DNA from: Methylobacterium crusticola
GTDB taxonomy: Bacteria; Pseudomonadota; Alphaproteobacteria; Rhizobiales; Beijerinckiaceae
Length of the DNA stretch: 46,854 nucleotides
Direction of reading: 5' to 3'
Assembly: GCF_003574465.1 (NCBI RefSeq)
Contig: NZ_QOWC01000038.1
Location: forward strand, 1 to 46,854
Made by a program: the position numbers and the translations under genes. The notes below the pieces were generated by a model. It saw only the letters and a list, made by a program, of their open reading frames with translations. It searched no databases and was not told where the DNA came from. This document shows, in pieces, positions 40,589 to 46,854 of the stretch. Position 1 is the first letter of the stretch. Every line of letters starts with the position of its first letter.

Positions 40589-42361
40589 ATGTCGTGGATG
40601 GCCGATCGAAAGATCGCGACGAAGATCGGCGCGACCCTCGCGCTCGTCATCGGGGTGAGCCTGGCGGGGTCCGGGCTCGCGGTGCGCAACCTCGGCGTCA
40701 TCGAGGAGACCAGCCAGTGGGTGTCCCACACCCATGCGGTCATCGGCGAGGCGCAGCGCCTCCAGGCCGCGATGATCGACCGCGAGACCGCGGTGCGCGG
40801 TTTCCTCATCACCGCCGACGAGGCGTTCCTGGAGCCCTACACGTCCGGCCAGGCGGCCTACGCGGACGCCCTCGGGAAGATCCGGGCCCTCGTGGCCGAC
40901 AACCCGGCCCAGCAGGCGAACCTCGCCGCCATGGACGCCGTCGCCCGCACCTGGACGCAGTCGGTCGGCGAGCGGGAGATCGACCTGATGCGCTGGCCCG
41001 AGACCCGCGCGCAGGCGCGGGAGAGCGTCGCCACCGGCAACGCCAAGGCCGTGATGGACGCCTTCCGGGCCAAGGTGCGGACGATCATCGACACGGAGGC
41101 GGCGCTCCTGGCGGCGCGCGAGGCGGACGCGGCCGGCATGGCCGCGCAGTCGCGCCTCGTCACCCTCGCGAGCCTCGCCGCGATGCTGCTGACGGCCGCG
41201 GCCGGGCTGGCGATGCTGCATCTCGGCCTCACCCGCCCGATCCGGGGCATGACCGCCGCGATGGGTCGCCTCGTCGACGGCGACCTGGACGTGGCGGTCC
41301 CGGGCATCGGCCGGCGCGACGAGGTCGGCGCCATGGCGAGCGCCGTCCAGGTGTTCAAGGAGAATGCCAGCAAGGCCCGCGCCCTCGAGATCGAGGCGGA
41401 GCGGGCCCGGACGGACAACGAGGCCCAGCGCGCCTACGACGAGCAGGAGCGCCAAGCCCGCATCCAGGAGGAGGAGGCGAAGCGCACCCTGGACGCCGCC
41501 GAGGCGCAGCGGCGCGCCGTGATGCGCCAGCTCGCCGACACGTTCGAGGGCGCCGTCGGCGGCATCGCCGCGACCCTGAGCTCCGCCGCCACGGAGCTCC
41601 AGGCGACCTCCCTGAGCATGAGCGAGACGGCCCGGCACACCTCCGGGCGCTCGTCGGCCGTCGCCGCCGCCGCCGAGGAGGCCGGGGTCAACGTCCAGAT
41701 GGTCGCCACGGCGGCCGAGGAGCTCGGCACCTCGATCAACGAGATCGGCCGCCAGGTCGACAGCTCGGCCACCCTCGCCGACAGGGCCGCGGCCGAGGTC
41801 AGCCAGACGGTCGACCTGGTGCGCGCCCTCAGCAACACCGCGGCCCGGATCGGGGACGTGGTGGGGATGATCTCGACCATCGCCGGGCAGACGAACCTGC
41901 TCGCGCTCAACGCCACCATCGAGGCGGCGCGCGCCGGCGAGGCCGGGCGCGGCTTCGCCGTGGTGGCGAGCGAGGTGAAGGAGCTCGCCGGCCAGACCGC
42001 CCGGGCGACCGAGGAGATCACCCGCCAGATCGCCGACGTGCAATCCTCGACCACCCGCGCCGTGCAGGCCATCGAGACGATCGCGGCCCGGGTCCAGGAG
42101 ATGAACGGCGTCGCGACCTCGATCGCGGCGGCCGTGGAGGAGCAGGGCGCGGCGACCCAGGAGATCGTCCGCAACGTCGCCCAGGCGGCGGCCGGCACCG
42201 GCGAGGTGACGAGCAACATCGGCGCGGTCGCCGAGGCGGTCGAGACCACGGGCGCGGCGGCGACGCAGGTGCTGGCGTCGTCCTCGGAGCTGTCGATGCA
42301 GGCCGAGCGCCTCAACGCCGCGGTCAGGAACTTCCTCTCGGAAGTGCGGTCGGCCGCGTGA
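40589..42361 (+). CDS. Methyl-accepting chemotaxis protein with CHASE3 sensor
   Basis: Transmembrane chemoreceptor (590 aa). TM1 is at about 13-35 and TM2 at about 190-215. The periplasmic part between them has the all-helical CHASE3 pattern ([20 protein letters not shown]). A HAMP linker ([20 protein letters not shown]) and a charged coiled coil (about 270-320) follow, then the signalling domain with the hairpin tip [30 protein letters not shown] split around residue 450. No CheW-binding pentapeptide or CheR tether is visible at the C-terminus, and no che genes are adjacent. The ligand is unknown. Confidence 0.93.
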   Translation: MSWMADRKIATKIGATLALVIGVSLAGSGLAVRNLGVIEETSQWVSHTHAVIGEAQRLQAAMIDRETAVRGFLITADEAFLEPYTSGQAAYADALGKIRALVADNPAQQANLAAMDAVARTWTQSVGEREIDLMRWPETRAQARESVATGNAKAVMDAFRAKVRTIIDTEAALLAAREADAAGMAAQSRLVTLASLAAMLLTAAAGLAMLHLGLTRPIRGMTAAMGRLVDGDLDVAVPGIGRRDEVGAMASAVQVFKENASKARALEIEAERARTDNEAQRAYDEQERQARIQEEEAKRTLDAAEAQRRAVMRQLADTFEGAVGGIAATLSSAATELQATSLSMSETARHTSGRSSAVAAAAEEAGVNVQMVATAAEELGTSINEIGRQVDSSATLADRAAAEVSQTVDLVRALSNTAARIGDVVGMISTIAGQTNLLALNATIEAARAGEAGRGFAVVASEVKELAGQTARATEEITRQIADVQSSTTRAVQAIETIAARVQEMNGVATSIAAAVEEQGAATQEIVRNVAQAAAGTGEVTSNIGAVAEAVETTGAAATQVLASSSELSMQAERLNAAVRNFLSEVRSAA

Positions 42362-42480
42362 CATCGGCCCGGGGGCGCGCCGCGCCGCCCGGGCCCCCGG
42401 TGCGACGGGCCTCGCGGGGGACCCGGACCCCACCGCCCTGATCGGCGCCCCGGCGACCCACCCCGAGAGGTTCTAGTCCC

Positions 42481-44325
42481 ATGCTGTTGCAGCCAAGCAA
42501 GACGTCCGCGATCCTGAGCGCCCTGTACCGGTCCCAGGCCATCATCGAGCTCGGCATCGACGGCACGATCGTGTCGGCCAACGAGAGCTTCCTGTCGATC
42601 CTCGGCTACCGCCCCGAGGAGGTCGCGGGCCGCCACCACAGCATGTTCCTGGCCCCGGGCGAGCGCGAGGGCGAGGAGTACCGGCAGTTCTGGGAATCCC
42701 TCAAGCGCGGCGTGCACCAGACTGCGGAGTACCGCCGCATCGGCAAGGGCGGCCGCGAGGTCTGGATCCAGGCGACCTACAACCCGCTGCTCGGCCGCGG
42801 CGGCCGGCCCTTCGGCGTGGTCAAGGTCGCCACCGACGTGACGATGCAGAAGCTCCTCGCGGCCGACCACCAGGGCCAGCTCGCCGCCCTGCACCGCTCG
42901 CAGGGCGTGATCGAGTTCGGCCTCGACGGCACCATCCTGACCGCCAACGAGAACTTCCTCTCGGCCGTCGGCTACCGGCTCGAGGAGATCCGGGGCCGGC
43001 ACCACAGCATGTTCGTCGAGCCGCTCGAGCGCCGCTCCCTCGACTACCTGCGGTTCTGGGAGGCCCTCAGGCGCGGCGAGTACCAGGCCGCGGAGTACCG
43101 GCGCGTCGGCAAGGAGGGCCGCGAGGTCTGGATCCAGGCGACCTACAACCCGGTCACCGACGCCTTCGGCAAGCTCCTGAAGATCGTCAAGTTCTCCACC
43201 GACATCACCGCCCAGCAGCGTCGCAACGCCGACCACGAGAACCAGCTCGCCGCCCTGCACCGCTCGCAGGGCGTGATCGAGTTCGACATGGACGGCCTCA
43301 TCCTGACCGCCAACGAGAACTTCCTTTCCCTCGTCGGCTACCGGCTGGAGGAGATCCGGGGCCGGCACCACAGCCTGTTCCTCCGGGACGAGGACAAGCA
43401 GGGCAGCGCCTACCGGATCTTCTGGGAGAGGCTGAAGCAGGGCGAGCACCAGACGGCCGAGTACAAGCGCGTCGGCAAGCAGGGCCGCGAGGTCTGGATC
43501 CAGGCGACCTACACGCCGATCCGCGACAGGGCCGGCGAGCTGCTCAAGGTGGTGAAGTTCGCGAGCGACATCACCGCCGAGATCGAGAGCCGCATGCGCC
43601 GCAACGCGCTCCAGAAGGTCATCGACGGCGACCTCGACGGGATCGCCCGCTCGGTCTCGCAGGCCTCCCAGCAGGCCGTGATCGCCGCCCAGGCCTCCGT
43701 CACCCTGTCGGGCAACGCCCGGTCGGTGGCGGAGGGCGCGCGCGAGCTCGCGACCTCGGTGGGGGAGAGCAGCCGGCAGGTCAACTACGCGCTCGACGTC
43801 ACCCGGCAGGCCGTCGACCAGGCCAACGCCACCTCGACGGTGGTGGCCGGCCTCGCCACGGAGGCCCAGCGGATCGGCGAGATCGTCAGCCTGATCGAGG
43901 GCATCGCCTCCCAGACGAACCTGCTCGCCCTCAACGCCACGATCGAGTCCGCCCGGGCCGGCCACGCCGGCAAGGGCTTCGCGGTGGTGGCCGCCGAGGT
44001 CAAGAACCTCGCCCTGCAGACCGCGCGGGCGACGGAGGAGATCAGCTCGCAGATCGCCGCGACGCAGGTGGTCGCCGCCCAGGCCGCCAACGCCATCACG
44101 GAGATCGGCGCCACGATCGCGCGCGTGAACGAGGTCTCGGCGACGATCTCGGTCGCGGTCGAGCGGCAGGCGGCCGTGGCCCGGGACATCTCGGACAGGA
44201 TGAAGTTCGTGACCACCTCCGTCTCCGAGATCTCGCAGAACATCACGGTGATCGCGGGCTCGACGCAGCACATCGACCACAGCACCACCCAGGTCCGCGA
44301 ATCCTCGCGCGCCATCGCGTCCTGA
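42481..44325 (+). CDS. Soluble chemoreceptor with three tandem near-identical PAS domains
   Basis: Cytoplasmic chemoreceptor (614 aa) without transmembrane segments or HAMP. Three PAS-PAC units start at residues 12, 134 and 256, exactly 122 residues apart, each with a LHRSQ-like start, GRHHSMF/GRHHSLF, a [17 protein letters not shown] core and a xTDIT/xSDIT end. A short linker leads to the MCP signalling domain (about 385-614) with [23 protein letters not shown] domains of this aerotaxis-like type usually bind FAD or haem; I see no obvious haem-ligand proof. It starts 119 bp after the CHASE3 receptor. Confidence 0.92.
   Translation: MLLQPSKTSAILSALYRSQAIIELGIDGTIVSANESFLSILGYRPEEVAGRHHSMFLAPGEREGEEYRQFWESLKRGVHQTAEYRRIGKGGREVWIQATYNPLLGRGGRPFGVVKVATDVTMQKLLAADHQGQLAALHRSQGVIEFGLDGTILTANENFLSAVGYRLEEIRGRHHSMFVEPLERRSLDYLRFWEALRRGEYQAAEYRRVGKEGREVWIQATYNPVTDAFGKLLKIVKFSTDITAQQRRNADHENQLAALHRSQGVIEFDMDGLILTANENFLSLVGYRLEEIRGRHHSLFLRDEDKQGSAYRIFWERLKQGEHQTAEYKRVGKQGREVWIQATYTPIRDRAGELLKVVKFASDITAEIESRMRRNALQKVIDGDLDGIARSVSQASQQAVIAAQASVTLSGNARSVAEGARELATSVGESSRQVNYALDVTRQAVDQANATSTVVAGLATEAQRIGEIVSLIEGIASQTNLLALNATIESARAGHAGKGFAVVAAEVKNLALQTARATEEISSQIAATQVVAAQAANAITEIGATIARVNEVSATISVAVERQAAVARDISDRMKFVTTSVSEISQNITVIAGSTQHIDHSTTQVRESSRAIAS
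42514..43611 (+). repeat. Threefold tandem repeat, 366-bp unit (PAS domains)
   Basis: Units 42514-42879, 42880-43245 and 43246-43611 are collinear without insertions or deletions and highly similar at the nucleotide level; units 2 and 3 share long identical runs (start GCCGCCCTGCACCGCTCGCA). This indicates recent intragenic duplication or ongoing gene conversion. Confidence 0.85.
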
Positions 44326-44337
44326 GCGCGGGCCGCC

Positions 44338-45204
44338 TCACCCCGGCTCGCGCGTCCCGAGGAAGCGGTCGATCGTCCCGGTCTCGGCCCGGGGCCCGGC
44401 CGCGTCGGCGGCGAGCCGCGCGTAGAGGCCGGCCGCGCCCGCGAAGACCGCGGATTCGGGGAAGTCCCGGCCGACGAAGTCGCGGATCGCCTCCATCTCG
44501 GCCACCCAGCGGTAGGCCTTGCCGTACATGTCCGGCAGGGTCTTGCCGAAGCGCGCCAGGAGCTCCGGCTGGCTGAGGGCGAGCTCGGCGTGCAGGGCCG
44601 GCCCGGCCCCGGCCCGCTCGGCGGCCAGCACCATCGCGCTCGCCACCGCGGTCAGCCCCTTGGTGATCCCCGCGTAGGAGAGCTTGAGGGCCGAGGCCGC
44701 GCCCACGGGCGCCCCCGCCATCGGGCGGATCGCGAGGCCGAGCCCGGCCAGCAGGCCGAGGTCCCCGGCCTCCGGCCCGGAGAGGTAGAAGGCCGGCCCC
44801 GCCTCCCCGGGCTTCGGCGGCAGGCCGATGATCGCGCCGTCCACGAAGCGCCCCCCGGCCCGGGCGATGGCCTCGCCCGCCGCCCGCACGGTCTCGACGC
44901 CGACGGCGTTGCAGTCGACGAAGACCGGCCCGGCGCCGGCCGCCGCCGCGAGGGGGGCGGCGAACCGCTCCGCGAGCGCGAGGGCGTCGGCGGGCGGCAC
45001 GATCGACAGGATGACCGCCGCCCGCGCGACGATCTCGTCGTCGCCGGCCTCCTGCATGCCGGCGGCGGCGGCCCGCCGCCGCGACGCCTCGCCCCGCCCG
45101 GCCAGGGAGGTCAGGACCGTGCCGCCGTGCTCGGCGACCCGGCGCGCGACGGCGCTGCCCATCGCACCGGGTGCGACGATGGCGATGGTCATGCGCGCGC
45201 TCAT
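44338..45204 (-). CDS. NAD(P)-binding dehydrogenase, 6PGDH-like with DUF1932 C-terminus
   Basis: Beta-hydroxyacid dehydrogenase-type oxidoreductase (288 aa, ATG at 45204). The Rossmann motif is IAIVAPGAMGSAVARRVAEHG at the very N-terminus. GGRFVDGAIIGLPPKPGEAG occupies the substrate-binding loop position, and the conserved lysine in ALKLSYAGITKGLTAV is the expected catalytic residue (near 180). The C-terminal all-helical part matches the DUF1932 family rather than classical 3-hydroxyisobutyrate dehydrogenase. It lies 41 bp downstream of gabD on the same strand, so a role in hydroxyacid/semialdehyde metabolism is plausible. The substrate is unknown. Confidence 0.85.
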   Translation of the reverse strand: MSARMTIAIVAPGAMGSAVARRVAEHGGTVLTSLAGRGEASRRRAAAAGMQEAGDDEIVARAAVILSIVPPADALALAERFAAPLAAAAGAGPVFVDCNAVGVETVRAAGEAIARAGGRFVDGAIIGLPPKPGEAGPAFYLSGPEAGDLGLLAGLGLAIRPMAGAPVGAASALKLSYAGITKGLTAVASAMVLAAERAGAGPALHAELALSQPELLARFGKTLPDMYGKAYRWVAEMEAIRDFVGRDFPESAVFAGAAGLYARLAADAAGPRAETGTIDRFLGTREPG

Positions 45205-45245
45205 GGGGCTCTCCGTCTCGGTCCGGGCGGGGCCGGGCCGGCCCG

Positions 45246-46727
45246 TCAGATCCCGCCCATGCACAGGTACTTGATCTCGAGGTAGTCATCGATGCCGTAA
45301 TGGGAGCCCTCGCGGCCGAGCCCGCTCTCCTTCACGCCGCCGAAGGGCGCGACCTCCGTCGAGATGATGCCCTCGTTGATGCCCACCATGCCGTAATCGA
45401 GGGCCTCCGCCACCCGCCAGACCCGGCCGATGTCGCGGCCGTAGAAGTAGGAGGCGAGGCCGAACTCGGTGTCGTTGGCGAGGGCCACCGCCTCCTCCTC
45501 GGTGCGGAAGCGGAACAGCGGCGCCACCGGCCCGAAGGTCTCCTCCCGGAAGATCCGCATCTGCGGGGTGGTGTCGGCGAGCACGGTCGGCTCGTAGAAG
45601 CTGCCCCCCCGGGCGTGGCGCCGGCCGCCCGTGACGATGCGGGCGCCCTTCTCGAGGGCGTCCGAGACGTGCTCCTCGACCTTGGCCACGGCCTTGGCGT
45701 CGATCAGCGGGCCGATCACCGTGCCGGCCTCGAACCCGTCGCCGACCGCCATCGCCTGCACGGCCCGGGCCAGGCGCTCCGCGAAGGCGTCGTAGACGCC
45801 GTCCTGGACCAGGATGCGGTTGGCGCAGACGCAGGTCTGGCCGGCGTTCCGGTACTTCGACGCGATGGCGCCCTTCACGGCGAGGTCGAGGTCGGCGTCG
45901 TCGAAGACGATGAAGGGCGCGTTGCCGCCGAGCTCCATCGAGGTCTTCTTCACGGTCGGGGCGCACTGCGCCAGGAGCTCGCGGCCGATCTCGGTCGACC
46001 CCGTGAAGGAGAGCTTGCGCACCACCGGGCTCGCCGTCATCGCCCCGCCGATGGCCTGGGCCGAGCCGGTGACGCACGAGAGGACGCCCTTCGGGATGCC
46101 GGCCTCCTCGGCCAGCACGCAGAGCGCCAGGGCCGAGAACGGGGTCTGGCTCGCGGGCTTGAGCACCATGGTGCAGCCCGCCGCGAGGGCCGGGCCGGCC
46201 TTGCGGGTGATCATCGCGGCCGGGAAGTTCCAGGGCGTGATCGCCGCGCAGACGCCGATGGGCTGCTTGATCACGACGATGCGCTTGTCGGGCCCGTGAG
46301 CCGGGATGACGTCGCCGTAGATGCGCTTGGCCTCCTCGGAGAACCACTCGATGAACGAGGCCGCGTAGGCGATCTCGCCGCGGCTCTCGACGAGCGGCTT
46401 GCCCTGCTCGGCCGTCATGATGGCGGCGAGGTCCTCCTGGTTCTCCATGATCAGGGTGAACCAGCGGCGCAGGATCGCGGCGCGGTCCTTGGCGGTGCGG
46501 GCCCGCCAGGCCGGGAGCGCCGCCGCGGCGGCCGCGATGGCCCGCTCGGTCTCGGCCGCCCCCATCCTCGGCACCGTGCCGAGGGTCTCGCCGGTGGCGG
46601 GGTTGTCGACCGCGACCGTGCCGCCGCCGTCCGCGTCCACGAAGGCGCCGTCGAGATAGGCCTGGTTGCGCAGGAGGCCGGGCTTCTTCAGGGGCTGCGG
46701 CCGGCCCTGGATCGTCATCACGCTCAT
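45246..46727 (-). CDS. gabD: Succinate-semialdehyde dehydrogenase (NADP-dependent, GabD type)
   Basis: Aldehyde dehydrogenase (493 aa) oxidising succinate semialdehyde, or glutarate semialdehyde, to the acid. Motifs are ITPWNFPAAMITRKAGPALA with the catalytic Asn, SFTGSTEIGRELLAQCAPTV in the cofactor fold, MELGGNAPFIVFDDAD with the general-base Glu (near 263) and NAGQTCVCANR with the nucleophilic Cys (near 297). The Cys-X-Cys of the redox-sensitive GabD loop is present. The C-terminus is normal, with GMVGINEGIISTEVAPFGGV. It is the first gene of a two-gene minus-strand unit with the DUF1932 dehydrogenase; 127 bp upstream to the window edge show nothing specific. Confidence 0.93.
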   Translation of the reverse strand: MSVMTIQGRPQPLKKPGLLRNQAYLDGAFVDADGGGTVAVDNPATGETLGTVPRMGAAETERAIAAAAAALPAWRARTAKDRAAILRRWFTLIMENQEDLAAIMTAEQGKPLVESRGEIAYAASFIEWFSEEAKRIYGDVIPAHGPDKRIVVIKQPIGVCAAITPWNFPAAMITRKAGPALAAGCTMVLKPASQTPFSALALCVLAEEAGIPKGVLSCVTGSAQAIGGAMTASPVVRKLSFTGSTEIGRELLAQCAPTVKKTSMELGGNAPFIVFDDADLDLAVKGAIASKYRNAGQTCVCANRILVQDGVYDAFAERLARAVQAMAVGDGFEAGTVIGPLIDAKAVAKVEEHVSDALEKGARIVTGGRRHARGGSFYEPTVLADTTPQMRIFREETFGPVAPLFRFRTEEEAVALANDTEFGLASYFYGRDIGRVWRVAEALDYGMVGINEGIISTEVAPFGGVKESGLGREGSHYGIDDYLEIKYLCMGGI

Positions 46728-46854
46728 CGCCCGTTCCTCCTCCGACGCGTCGTCCGCGGCCTCGTGGCGCGGCCCCGCTGCGTGCGGCCTCTCGCGGGCC
46801 GCGGCACCGTGACGACACTTGTAGGCGCCGCGGCGCCGGCGGCAATGCGCCCGC

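Overview
The window is very GC-rich DNA (estimated mid-70s % GC by eye) from an alphaproteobacterium of the Hyphomicrobiales. The gene content (RepABC replicon, FecR plus CHASE2 adenylate cyclase pair, CYP199A-like P450, RuBisCO-like protein, orphan TRAP binding proteins) suggests a Methylobacterium-like, plant- or soil-associated bacterium; the genus is an inference. A complete repABC locus shows that the DNA belongs to a plasmid, megaplasmid or chromid. Almost every gene casts long shadow ORFs on the opposite strand, and these were discarded. No tRNA, rRNA, CRISPR array or insertion sequence was recognised.

Layout. 1-4.5 kb: ferric-siderophore module (3' part of an EntS-like MFS exporter, fhuD, fused fhuB, convergent fhuC). 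4.6-7.0 kb: FecR-domain protein and CHASE2 adenylate cyclase, overlapping by four bases. 7.0-11.3 kb: the replicon core. It has a long repA leader with ten GANTC (CcrM-type) sites in about 310 bp, two identical 16-bp parS palindromes (one inside repB), repA-repB, an antisense ctRNA region, a hairpin over the repC ribosome binding site, and repC. An AT-rich island inside repC carries a perfect DnaA box and four more GANTC sites and is the likely oriV. 11.5-17.6 kb: DapA-family aldolase/dehydratase, MarR regulator, CYP199A-like P450, orphan type I ABC binding protein, HD-domain hydrolase and a GlxA/AraC-type regulator.

17.6-34.0 kb is a large catabolic island, mostly on the + strand. A GntR regulator is divergent from a TRAP binding protein across two overlapping inverted repeats, followed by an acyl-CoA synthetase and a ThDP-dependent lyase/decarboxylase. 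A small unknown gene and a LysR regulator come next. A second run holds a 22-codon leader ORF, CaiB/BaiF CoA-transferase, HpcH/CitE lyase, zinc alcohol dehydrogenase, second TRAP binding protein, RuBisCO-like protein, DUF1537 four-carbon acid-sugar kinase and two SDR dehydrogenases. An atypical crotonase lies on the other strand. The tight dctP-RLP-kinase overlaps suggest uptake, oxidation, phosphorylation and decarboxylation of a (branched) sugar acid, related to but not identical with known D-apionate pathways. Neither TRAP binding protein has its DctQ/DctM membrane partner here.

34.4-46.8 kb is more ordinary accessory content: 3-methyladenine DNA glycosylase, amidase and a peptide-type ABC binding protein separated by a palindromic intergenic repeat, an ABC-2 exporter pair, two chemoreceptors (one with CHASE3; one soluble with three near-identical PAS domains of exactly 122 residues), a DUF1932-type dehydrogenase and succinate-semialdehyde dehydrogenase.

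The most noteworthy signals are the replicon control architecture (GANTC clusters, oriV island in repC, parS inside repB, minigene and ctRNA) and the RLP/DUF1537 catabolic island.
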